DNA from: Chromera velia
Lineage: Eukaryota; Sar; Chromeraceae
Length of the DNA stretch: 18,298 nucleotides
NCBI GenBank assembly: GCA_018398765.1
Contig: JAHBMJ010002524.1
Location: 1 to 18,298, forward strand
Direction: 5' to 3'
The notes beneath the pieces were generated by a model. That model worked only from the letters and a program-made list of their open reading frames with translations. It made no database searches and had not been told where the DNA came from. Within the stretch, counting starts at the first letter, position 1; each line of letters opens with the position of its first letter. This document shows positions 8,759-17,525 of this stretch, one piece after another. A program made the position numbers and the translations under genes.

Positions 8759-8771
8759 TCAAGCCCTTTTT
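8747..8771. other. Perfect 9-bp hairpin over the 3' end of the minus-strand exon
   Basis: AAAAAGGGC (8747-8755) and GCCCTTTTT (8763-8771) pair perfectly around a 7-base loop. The stop codon of the minus-strand exon (TGA 8761-8759) lies in the loop. It resembles a bacterial intrinsic terminator but sits in eukaryotic DNA, so no such role is claimed. Confidence 0.7.
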
Positions 8772-9127
8772 GTAAAGCCACAAGGGCGTACAATAATGTA
8801 GGCTGTTTCCCAATCACGAGACACATGCATTTTCACTCGTATCTTTCTCTCCAAACGCCATCCTTCCAGCATGTTCCTTTTGAGTACAGACGAAAAAGTG
8901 ACAACACACTTGAGACGTTCTGATCGCCTCATCAAGAGATGGAGACGGGAATCCATAGAGGTCTCAGCCCCTCTAACAGACACGTACATGTATGCAAAGT
9001 CTGCTTGCAGCTCCTTATCACTCATTTCGCAGACATCCCTTTGCACCACCTCAATTGACTTTGACAGACCAAGCTTCTTGAGGAATAATAAACTAAGCTG
9101 AGCAGTAGTCTCTTCTTTTTTGATACA
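8759..9127 (-). CDS. Unrecognised protein, probable last exon (about 122 codons)
   Basis: The frame is open from just after TAG 9130-9128 to TGA 8761-8759. The composition is protein-like with no low complexity: SLLFLKKLGLSKSIEVV, a conserved-looking SDKELQADFAYMYVSVRG segment, LHLLMRRSERLKC, and a basic C-terminus with RPCGFTKRA. I do not recognise the family. No initiator Met is evident at the 5' end, and pyrimidine-rich tracts ending in AG lie upstream on the minus strand (for example at the TTGGTTCAAG and GAGTCTAG boundaries), so this is best read as a 3' exon. Upstream the same frame is open again above the TAG to 9355, but that part looks less protein-like. It lacks internal stops, unlike its neighbours. 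Confidence 0.45.
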   Translation of the reverse strand, partial: CIKKEETTAQLSLLFLKKLGLSKSIEVVQRDVCEMSDKELQADFAYMYVSVRGAETSMDSRLHLLMRRSERLKCVVTFSSVLKRNMLEGWRLERKIRVKMHVSRDWETAYIIVRPCGFTKRA

Positions 9128-9130
9128 CTA

Positions 9131-9904
9131 GACTCTACTTGAACCAAAAAACGATATCAGAGCCCCGACCACTCCCAAACCCGCTCCCACTTCAATGCAT
9201 GAAGCAAAAAAGATTTGGGAGGGAAGAAAAAAAATTATTCGTAGTGTATCAAAAATGTCTAGGACACAAAGAAAATCGATGTTTCTACCTATGTTCCCCA
9301 AGCCTCGTTCCCATGTTCCAACAGTGTCCCACAAGCAAAACAGATCTTTTTGCACTAGAGCTTTTCATTTCAGAACAAACTTACACTGATGATCTGATTC
9401 TGTAGGGTTGTTCTTTATCTTTATCTTTTTTCCTTCATGGTCGAGCTTGTCTTCTTTAACTGCAGAGTTGTTCAGAGTCCCTGTTTTTTTCAGGGCCTTC
9501 CGAGACCCGTCCCTGCATATGTAGCAAGTGTGGAGAGAACATTCAAGATCCAAGCAATTTAATGAGAGCTAAACAATTTAACGAGGCTTTCCAATGCAAA
9601 AGAACATCAGCAGTACCGAAGGTTTCCGGAGAAAGATCGACGCAGACACAGATTTAAGCGAAGAGGCACAGACGCACTGCCAGACGCTGAGATGCTAATA
9701 CACAGACATACAGACGTAGCAAGAAAGAAGAAAGGAAGCAATGAAGGCGATTCGGAATAGAGAGAAGGACCAACGAGCAAAAGAAGGAACAAAGGGCAAT
9801 ACTGAGTGCGTCGTTCTATCACAACAGCAAATGAATGACAGTTGAGTTCAAAGCTGCGGTGACACCCACATCCACACACAGATGCAGATACAGACACAGA
9901 CAGA
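9131..9904. other. Region without a confident gene
   Basis: Several short frames overlap on both strands with none clearly better than the others. A good acceptor-like tract ends in CAG at 9491-9493 on the plus strand. The sequence after it encodes a CSKCGEN-like Cys-x2-Cys peptide without zinc-binding His residues. I see no support for a finished gene model. Confidence 0.4.
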
Positions 9905-9983
9905 CTCACTCACTCACTCACTCATACACACACACACACACATACACATACACACACACACATACACACATATACATACACAT

Positions 9984-10030
<47 letters not shown>

Positions 10031-10043
10031 TACACCACACACA
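9905..10043. repeat. CA microsatellite
   Basis: (CA)n with TA interruptions, preceded by four (ACTC) units. The His/Thr-rich open frames across it are products of the repeat. Confidence 0.97.
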
Positions 10044-10081
10044 TGCATCGAGCTCTTCCTCCAGAATCTTAACCGTACGAC

Positions 10082-10341
10082 TCACCCTGCAGCGCTCCCA
10101 GCCAAAGCGTCTAGGAGTTCTCCTACCCCAGGACCCTCTGGAAGCGCTTTGGCCTTCGCCTTACCGTGAGAACCCTTCGCCTTCGCCTTTGCCTTGGGTT
10201 TTCCTTTGACAAAGTCTTCATCATCCTCGTCATCATTGTCTGCTTCCTCGCTCATCATGTTGGCAGATTTCTGCAGCCGCGCAACGATACGATTCCTTGT
10301 ATAAAACCATTGAACTTCAAAGAGCTCCTCTTCCCCTTCAT
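10082..10341 (-). CDS. Probable last exon: BAH-like strand, acidic tract, Ala-Lys-rich tail
   Basis: On the minus strand a pyrimidine-rich tract ends in TTCTTCTCCAG, and the exon would start at 10341. It encodes EEELFEVQWFYTRNRIVARL, then an acidic stretch (EADNDDEDDEDF), then KPKAKAKAKGSHGKAKAKA, and ends in TGA at 10084-10082. The VQWFYTR segment resembles the V-x-V-x-WFYRPE strand of BAH domains, which are chromatin-binding modules. That is a short match and stays tentative. The acidic tract and the lysine-rich tail fit a nuclear protein. No internal stop is present. The upstream exon is not identified; an in-frame extension beyond the acceptor is A-rich and probably intron. Confidence 0.45.
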
Positions 10342-10590
10342 CTGGAGAAGAAAACGTCAGGTTTTCTTTTTTTTTTTCTGTTTCCCCTTTTCTTCTCTTC
10401 ATCCATTTTCGGCTTTACTTTTGTGAATTGCCCCTCATGTTTCTTCATTCTTTGTTTTACTTAATTAATCGGTCTGTCAGATATCGAGTCAGTCATTTAT
10501 TTACCTTGCTCACGAATTGATTTGTTCTCAGATTGTCTATTTCTTTCTATCTCCTTTGTGCCTTTTTCTTTTGCGTCATATTTTGTGCAG
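10342..10590. other. Probable intron or 5' flank; no gene seen
   Basis: T-rich plus strand with no convincing frame. It would lie between the minus-strand exon ending at 10341 and the first exon of the plus-strand model, whose acceptor-like TTTTGTGCAG is at 10581-10590. Confidence 0.4.
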
Positions 10591-12513
10591 ATATGAACCG
10601 AGCACACGAGTTTATTTTATACAAGGGGGCACCCGAGCTGCCTAACCATATTATGATCTACATCAAATGGAAAGAGTGGTTGACTGACGCGCTTTAGTTA
10701 CACGGTGTCCCCTTTGCCACATTCTCTAAGGACTTTTTGGCGTCTTGGCAAACGTGAGTTGGAGAGGTCTCTGTTACTCTTCTCATCCACGACTGTAGGT
10801 CGACCTGAGATAAAAATACAGTTATATTTTTTAGCTTTGTGTGGTTCAAAGTGAAACATCAGGCCTGGTAAACTGTAATATATAGGTATTATGCCCTCGG
10901 TAAATCGTCATCTGTTCCTGGTAGTTCCTGGCTTTTATCAGCACTTATCTCTTCATTATCAATGGATACGTGGCAATCCAGTCACTGTTGTGAACGTATT
11001 GTGTATTGTTTATGCATGTTGGTCCTAATTTTCAATCAGGTGAAGTGTGTCAATCCTGGCAAGTTCCACAGTGAAAAAGTGGGAAGTCAAAAAGACTGGT
11101 GTGCTCTCAGAAGGGGACTCAAAATGGCTTCGAGACGTCGTGGGACATCGCATTCTAGAGTCGGTCTAATTTCCCAAAGTCGTGAAGTCAAAATACTGTG
11201 TGTTTCTGTACACTTTTACCATTTTTTCGCTTTTTTTCTTCATTCTTTGTTTTGAGCTCTGCCTTCTCTGTTCCATTTTTTTTGCTGTCACCATTTCGAT
11301 TGATATTGTATCAAATGTTTAGCTCGTACCATCCTATGCCTTTTGGCTTCTCCTTCTTTGTATGAAAGCTTGTGACAAAGCCCTTGAAAGCATCAATTTT
11401 TCGGGGGTACAAAGAAACACAAAATAGGTTTTTATAAATTCCTTTCTGCAGGCTCTTGCCTGGTGACGGCTTTCGCTCGCAAGTGATGGATACGGTGCGG
11501 AAAATGAAGCACGCCACTACAGCATGACCTGCTTAATCATCGGAAGGCAGCCAGTATCTCGACTCTTCCAGTGAGTTTCACGTTAAATTTGAGGTCCACT
11601 ACCTTTCTTTCTCATTTGCACGTCATAAGAATTACGCTCAACCTCTCATGCATGATGAGACCGTCTTCAGACACCTAAAATCTCTATTTTTCCTCCAGTT
11701 TTATATTATTCGATCCGTATTTGATCCTTTTTTGACTATCTTTGAGTGTCTTCGACGGCAAAAGAAATGTTATTGCTCCACTGAGCCAACCTAAAACACA
11801 CGTTCACAGCTTCATTTATTCATGTTCATGGTGTTGCAGGTGAGTCTTTGCAAGAGTTCATTGAAGCCCACCCAGCATAGTTCAGGCAACGACGGGACGT
11901 GGACGAAGAGACTGGAGAATTCGACAAACAGAAACACCAGGACAACCTCCTGTTGGATCCGCGTATGTCAGCGGGTCGGCCTACCTGTTGTTCGTATTTC
12001 GACGACCCTGAAAAGCAGCGAGGGCTGTCAGGGGATGCTATCAAGCAAGGAGACCTTTTGTTGACGAAGACGGATGATGAGGACGGTCCAACCTCCTTCG
12101 GGATTGGTAAGGTTGGTCAATCATGTCTCGTCATGCTTGATTACAGCCTGCAAGTGGCTAACTTAGCTCCACTTCCATGTCCATGCTTCTTGCAAAAAAA
12201 AACCAATTAAACACATTGAAAGTACGTCAAACTGGATTCAGTCTGCAGATTTTATGATCGAGAAGAATGGAGAGTGTTATTGCTTCACATTTGTTTGTAG
12301 GTGAACAGTGTTATTGATGCTGAGACCGTGAATTTGACCTGGATGGGCAACACCTCCAACGACATCTTTGGAACTCAAAGAGTCTCCTCTCCTCTGCATA
12401 AACAAAATTGGGAAGTCTCTGAAATAGTATGTTGGGGTTTCAAGCTGATTGCACAGAAGCAGCTTCCTTTTTCTTTGCTGAACGCTGTCCATGACTCTAG
12501 AGGATTTCACTAA
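10591..12513 (+). pseudogene. Four-exon gene model with four in-frame stops, function unknown
   Basis: Proposed exons are 10591-10753 (ATG at 10593), 11452-11570, 11840-12111 and 12301-12513. Donors are GTGAGT, GTGAGT and GTTGGT; acceptors are TTTCTGCAG, GTGTTGCAG and TTTGTAG. From the ATG, exon lengths 161, 119, 272 and 213 give intron phases 2, 1 and 0 and end exactly at TAA 12511-12513, about 255 codons. Internal stops are TAG 10695-10697, TGA 11525-11527, TAA 11534-11536 and TAG 11878-11880. The first exon has a hydrophobic/aromatic segment with YIKWKEWLTDAL. The last two join to give QGDLLLTKTDDEDG, then FGIGKV and VNLTWMG, a small beta-rich pattern like SH3/BAH/Tudor-type folds. A stronger donor consensus (GTAAGG, 12107) would break the frame in exon 4. 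I do not recognise the family. Confidence 0.55.
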
Positions 12514-12922
12514 AAAAAAAAAATAATAAAAATTAATTTTATACCCCCCCCTTCAAGTATGTAAAACACTCTAAACATCTAAAAGTATGCTCAATGTGGT
12601 TTTTTACCTTAAAAAACCTTCATAAACTTAAAAAAAGACTTGTAGCATCATGATTTATGATGGTTATTTAAGGTTTTCATCATGTTGCCACTTAGGGTTC
12701 TAAGAGTAGTAAAAACATCGTTATGTAACCTAACACTTAACCTACCTAAACCTTATATAACCTGATATAAGCTGCTTCAAATCACTTCATTAACATCAAC
12801 AGACATGATTTTAAAACCATATGACTCAACTCTCCTTCAGCTTTCATCCTTTTTATCACTTTCATGCTCAATCATATCATTAAACTGACTTTCTGCGCGA
12901 GCAAGCTCGTTGTTATTCACCA
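12514..12922. other. AT-rich spacer with AACCT motifs; no gene seen
   Basis: Starts with an A-run right after the stop codon at 12511-12513, followed by AATAATAAAAATTAA, which could be polyadenylation-signal-like or a tail remnant. Around 12725-12775 are several AACCTA/AACCTT motifs. No coding frame stands out. Confidence 0.45.
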
Positions 12923-13534
12923 TTACCCCCCCCCAACCAAAACTGCCGAATGCAACCAAAAAAAAACAGTAGAAATGTGTGTGTTATCAGTTTTTGGCGT
13001 TAACGTGCGACAGAATAAAAGCGGTTTGAACTCTGTTGTATTATCTGAAGAAGAAACCCGTTCATATGAAATGATACGAGCGGAAAATGCAGCATTCTCT
13101 TCAACAAGGGCAATCTAAGATACCCCCAAACTTCTTCCTTTTTTTGTTGTTGGATGCACATCAGATGGATCAATTAAGTCCAAAAGTTTGCTGACAAACC
13201 ACTCTTCCATACTGCTATCACTGCTTTCCTACCTGCAAGTAACAACGTCCCCTACCCCAACAGAATAGTCCCCCCTTTCTGGCAAAATATGACAAAATCG
13301 AGGCTTGCATGTCAAACGCGTCACCCGATCAGCATGCAGCTTTTCATCCTTTAAAAACATACAAGTAGAAAAAAGGATTGCCATCATACTCTTTTCTCTG
13401 TTATCCCTGATTCTATTTGTCTGCCAACTTGAATGCTCCATCGCGCAAATTTGTCGAAATTTGATGATGTTTTTCCCGTGTGCATGACTGTCTAGCTTAC
13501 TGAGACAAGGTGTCTCACTAACAGTTTTGAAGAG
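12923..13534 (-). pseudogene. Decayed reading frame with GD-V ... WFVSKLLDLID module
   Basis: One minus-strand frame runs from after TGA 13537-13535 to TAA 12925-12923, with in-frame TAG at 13231-13229 and 13117-13115 and no frameshift, about 204 codons. Its central part reads RGDYSVGVGDVV, the first TAG, then EEWFVSKLLDLIDPSD. This spacing (a GD-V strand, a short acidic loop, a [WF]-F-[VI]-x-K-[LV] strand) resembles the GDLLL ... FGIGKV module of the plus-strand model at 10591-12513. The downstream half (ALVEENAAFSARII and on) continues in protein-like composition past the second TAG. Function is not recognised. Confidence 0.45.
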
Positions 13535-14144
13535 TCAAATCATCAGTTTTAAGTTTGTTTTGAATAGTTTAAGGCTGGTTTATACTATGTTAATACTGGT
13601 ATTGGCAGGTTCAAGCAGGTTTTAAAAGATGACAACGTTAAAGTGAAGGTTCTGTAACCTTGTGTCCAAACCTTCATTGGCAACGACCCCTAAACCTACC
13701 CTTAACCTAATATAACCTTGCCGAACCAAGGATTTTATATGTGATTATGTATTCAAATGACTTTTTAGCAAAATTGGGCTAGGAATCTATTTGAAAAAAT
13801 GTCTAAAAACTGTTTTTTGTAAGGTTTTTTACTATAAAACCTAGTACACGTCCATCAAAGTGAAATACCCTAGCCATGACTAACCTCCCTGAATCTAAGT
13901 GCCACCTGAAAAAAAATAATCAAGATGATCTCTATCTGCGGCATCGTTTTTCAAGAGACCATCCATGCTTGCAGCGTACATGGTCAAGACACCATCCGGA
14001 TCTAGGTCTAGATATACGGCCTTCGCTTTGAAGACACCGTAAATGATCCACGCCTGCGGCGCAGACTTTCAAGCTTATTCAAAAATGCGGCTTCAACTTT
14101 CAAGTGGTAGTTAGGTTCAGGAAGGTCCCATGACTGGTACCCTG
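13535..14144. other. Spacer with TAACC-type motifs and one short protein-like segment
   Basis: Near 13690-13725 is a cluster of CCTAAACC/CCTTAACC/AATATAACC motifs, similar to those near 12725-12775. On the minus strand, 14030-13905 can be read as a protein-like segment (VYLDLDPDGVLTMYAASMDG), but an adjoining frame (14199-14008) is equally plausible and no gene model joins them. I leave it unassigned. Confidence 0.4.
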
Positions 14145-14483
14145 ATTTCTCATGGAAGAGATTTGCCTCCAGTGTTCGAAGAAAGAAGTGGATGGTCAAT
14201 CAGATGGAATCAGAGGGAAACGTGGAGATCTTTAATTGAACCTAAACATCCAACTATTACCATTCTATGTAGGATTTTGTGCTGACTCAGAGCAGCCCCA
14301 ACTGTGTTGCATTTTAGGGCTCGCGCATCGCACTTTGTCCTGTTCTATGCATACGTTGTTCACACATTCAAGTTTAGCCGACAAGTTCAGTCAAAAAGGT
14401 CTCTTTTGCTTAAATCAATATACTCTTTGATTAAATCTTGCTAAAAACGTAGCTGAATTTAATTCATATAGATAAAAATTTTG
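14145..14483 (+). repeat. 339-bp dispersed repeat, right copy (inverted relative to 7950-8288)
   Basis: Matches the reverse complement of 7950-8288 over its full length with no gaps. Similarity starts abruptly at ATTTCTCATGG (14145) and stops after AAAAATTTTG (14483). The flanks outside the copies do not match each other and I see no target-site duplication. A TGA at about 14236 ends a short frame in both copies. About 100 bases later the LINE reading frame begins. Confidence 0.95.
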
Positions 14484-14579
14484 TCCTCCCCTCCCTTTTT
14501 GTGCAGGGCTCACCAGAGAGGTGGAGGAGCAGGAGACGGGAGGATAGATGTGCACGACACGAGCTGAGATCATCAGTAA

Positions 14580-16092
14580 GGCACCAGACAGTCTTCCGGG
14601 CGATCTTCTAGGGAAGAAGGGAGGGGAGGTGAGGGGGATCAGCATGGGGGGATAGAAGAGAGAAGGGAAGGGGAAGGGGAAAGGGAAGGGACTGAATCAG
14701 ATAGAATCTCGTCACGCACTCCGTCAGAAAGCGACTTCCAAGCAAACGTTCAGCTGTCTCTCTCTTCTGAGTCCGAAAATGAAATGGAAAAAAGAAAAAA
14801 GGAAGGAGTAATGTGGGTAGCCTGGTTGAACTGCAAAGGGGGACAGAGAGGGTTGCAGCCCTGTTTGTGCTCCGAAGAGTTTGAAAGCAAGTTTGAGGCA
14901 GCAGACATCCTTTTTCTGCCTGAAAGTTGTTCATCACTGAAGGAGTGCAGGACAGCCAAGGGAAAGAAAGAAGGCAAGAACTTTCCATTGATTTCAAAAA
15001 GGGGGGAAACAACGACCAGCACGGGGGGGGTAGCCGTTCTTCTCAGCCGTAGGGCAAGAAGTGCGGGATGGGAAGAGGAACGACTGAGCAATGCCGCAGC
15101 GATAGTACGACACCCTGACTTGAACACGCCTCTTTTGTGCGGGATGTACGACCCATGCGCAGATTCTACGTATGCAGACGACACATTCCTTATAAACTTG
15201 AAAGACCGTTTAGAAGAGAAACGTAGGGAGGGAGGGGGAAGGAGACGAACAGTCTGTGTAGGGGGAGACTTCAATGCAAGGACTGGCAGCAAAGCGCCAA
15301 GACTCACGTTTGGAGAAAACGCGGGGGGGGAGGGGAGGGGGGAGATGTGGGAAAAGGAAGAGACGCCTTTCAGACCAACGAGACAGTCAAAAGACAGGGT
15401 GGTGAACTGGAAAGGAAAAAGGATGATCTTTTTCTGCAAAGAAACAGAGATTGTTCCGATCAATGGGCTGCGAGAGTGCAAGGTCGCAGGGGATGGGGGG
15501 GTGAAGTCGTTTACATTTGATGATTCGTTTACTTTTTCTGCATTGGGGCGGGATGCATGGGCGGTGAATGATTATGTATGTGTGTCCCCTGAACTTTTGT
15601 TAAGAGTTCAAGACTTTTCAGTGAGACATGTTCACTCAATCACCACCGATCACGCTGCCCTGTGGCTTTGCCTGCGATTTCTAAGAAGCGAAAACGGAAG
15701 GAAAGGAAAAGAGAGAGCCAAGAAAATGGAAAAAGAGCTCCCAGAAAGGGATCAGATAAAGAAACGATGGTGGGGACCTCTGCCAAAAAGGGTGGAAAGG
15801 AAGTTTTTAGATAGCTTCAAGTTGCAGGAAAGTCTGGAGAAAGAAGGAATAGAAAAGGAATTCGACAAGATGATGAACGTAGCAAAAGGAGTGAGAGTGA
15901 TGAAAGAAAGCTTAGACAGGCTCTACAGACAGCTGAACGATACAGTGGAGAGAGAATACAAACGAGCAGCAAAGAAAGAAAAGAAATTTCGAAGAAGAAC
16001 AAAAGTAAAAGAAGGAGACAGCCCAAAGATCATCATAAGAAAAAATCTGAAGGAAGTGAAAAAGACCGAGTCGAGAGCGGGAAAGAAAGTGA
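14580..16092 (+). pseudogene. LINE ORF2, endonuclease half (open frame)
   Basis: The frame is open from after TAA 14577-14579. A plausible start is ATG 14784, though 68 upstream codons in frame, Ser/Glu-rich and then Gly/Arg-rich, may also be translated. Motifs in order: WLNCKG (Asn), FLPES (Glu), GGVAVLLSR, a MYDPC segment, GGDFNARTGS (Asp and Asn, about 15262-15290), INGLRE, FTFDDSF, NDYVCVSP and TTDHAALWL (Asp-His near 15645). These are all the catalytic blocks of the LINE endonuclease that nicks the target DNA. The C-terminal third (about 15690-16090) is K/E/R-rich and probably coiled coil. The frame runs to TGA 16116-16118, but homology switches frame near 16095. Confidence 0.92.
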
Positions 16093-17525
16093 GACAAAGC
16101 ATGCAGAGAAAAACTTGAAGAAAAAAAAAGTGAGGAAGCTGAGAATGAATTCAGAGAAGCAAAAAAAGAGCTACACATAGCAAGCAAGGAGAGAAGAAAG
16201 GCCATGCGAAAAGAAGCAGCGAGACAGAAATACAAAAGAATTGAAGAGATACAGAAAGAGATCAGAGAGCCAGGAGGAGCATAGAAGATCTGGAACAAGC
16301 TAGGCAAAAAGAAAGAAGCCAGAAAGGAAAACGTGCTGACAGAGGATGAGAAGGTAAAGGGATGGGCAGAACAATAGAAGGAGAACGAGGAGGAAACAAA
16401 AGAACAGGACGAGTAACTCACCTTTATAGACAGAAAGTCAGGAAAGGTAGTAAAAGCGAGGGTGACCAACTTATGCAAGACTTTTGAGGCTCTCACAGAG
16501 GCAAGAGAATGGAGGATAAGAACAGACAGAGTAAGAGACTGGATGAAGAAAACAGGAAATCCAAAGAAGGCAGCAGGGAAAGACGGAATACCCCCAGGCG
16601 TCTTAGGGGTGATGGCAAAGTCAGAATCGGTGGTTGACTGCTACAACTGCTTGCTGAATGTGTGTGCTCGCTTTGCATGGTGGCCAGAGGGGTGGAATGA
16701 TCTAGTGATTGCTGCTGTCCCGAAGCCAGGAAAACTGCAAAATGTGCAGAAAGGACACAGACTAATTCACTTGGATTCTGCAGATGCGAAGTGGGGAGAA
16801 CTGGGGATCAGAGATGCGGTAGAGAAAGAGGGGAGCGAGAAAAGGAACGAAGTGCAGTTTGCATATAGGAAGGGGGTGGGGACTCTGAATGCTATTTTTC
16901 TTTTGCTTCAATTGATTGCATGTTTTGAGTATCTATATGTTTCTTTCATTGATTTTACGAGCGCGTTTGATGAAGCGAGTCATCGAATGATGGAAGTTCA
17001 ACTAAGAAAGCATGGAATGTCAGAAGAGACCATCAAGTGGGTGGCGGCATCTCTCCAGAACATCAGGGCAAGGGTGAGGGGAACGGACTGGTAGTTCAGA
17101 AAAAGCAAGGGGTCAAAGCAAGGCGGGCCGGCCGGTCCTTCTTTGTTTTCTGCATATATTAACGACATGCCAGAAGAGATCAAGAAGAGAGCAAGGCTGA
17201 CAGGGAGGAGGCCAAAACTCCAGAGAGACGCAGACGGGTCGAAGGAAGACTTCCCCGTCGGCCTCTTCGCAGACGACACCTACCTGAAATCAGCGGAGGC
17301 AAGGGAGATGGAAAGATTGCTGAGAGCTCTCAAGGAATAGGTAGAGCCCCTCAGACTTCTTTTATCAGACAAATCAAGGTTTGTCAAGTTCTGCCGGTCA
17401 GAAAGGGAAAGGGGAAGAAAAGAATCTTTTGTTTTGGGAGGAGAAAAGTTAGAGCAGGCAAAGGAATACCTATATCTTGGTTTGTTGTTGACAGAAGATT
17501 GCTCAGTAGATGCAATGATAAGAAA
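16093..17525 (+). pseudogene. LINE ORF2, reverse transcriptase part with five in-frame stops
   Basis: The frame differs from the endonuclease half. Stops are TAG 16282-16284, TAG 16375-16377, TAA 16414-16416, TAG 17092-17094 and TAG 17338-17340; homology continues in frame across all of them. RT blocks: KKAAGKDGIPPGVL, IAAVPKPGK, HRLIHL (where RPI is usual), VQFAYRKG, the first catalytic Asp in SFIDFTSAFDEASH, SKQGGPAGPSLFSAYIND, and LFADDTYL with both Asp intact (GAC-GAC at 17272-17277). TAG 17338 falls after L-K-E, where LINE RTs often carry Trp. No in-frame TGA occurs before the frameshift near 17524. The RT would prime cDNA at the nicked target. Confidence 0.92.

Noticed and set aside
8747-8771. 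Intrinsic (Rho-independent) terminator
   Set aside because: The hairpin plus T-run fits the bacterial pattern, but the window is clearly eukaryotic.
9128-9355. Extension of the 8759-9127 exon upstream across the TAG
   Set aside because: It is in the same frame, but composition is less protein-like and other frames on both strands are equally open, so it is more likely intron or spacer.
9494-9657. Possible zinc-finger exon after a good acceptor tract
   Set aside because: It has Cys-x2-Cys-Gly-Glu but the paired His residues of a C2H2 finger are missing, and no donor or upstream exon could be set.
9835-10209. His/Thr-rich open frames
   Set aside because: Products of the CA microsatellite; no stable protein motif outside the repeat.
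13905-14199. Short protein-like segments on the minus strand (DLDPDGVL and an adjoining frame)
   Set aside because: The DLDPDG peptide recalls HAD or EF-hand motifs but is too short, lies in a frame different from its neighbour, and has no supporting exon structure.
14750-15481. Long minus-strand open frame (243 codons)
   Set aside because: It lies opposite the LINE endonuclease, whose plus-strand frame carries all the catalytic motifs. The minus frame is Ser/Pro/Phe-rich, as expected for an antisense shadow.
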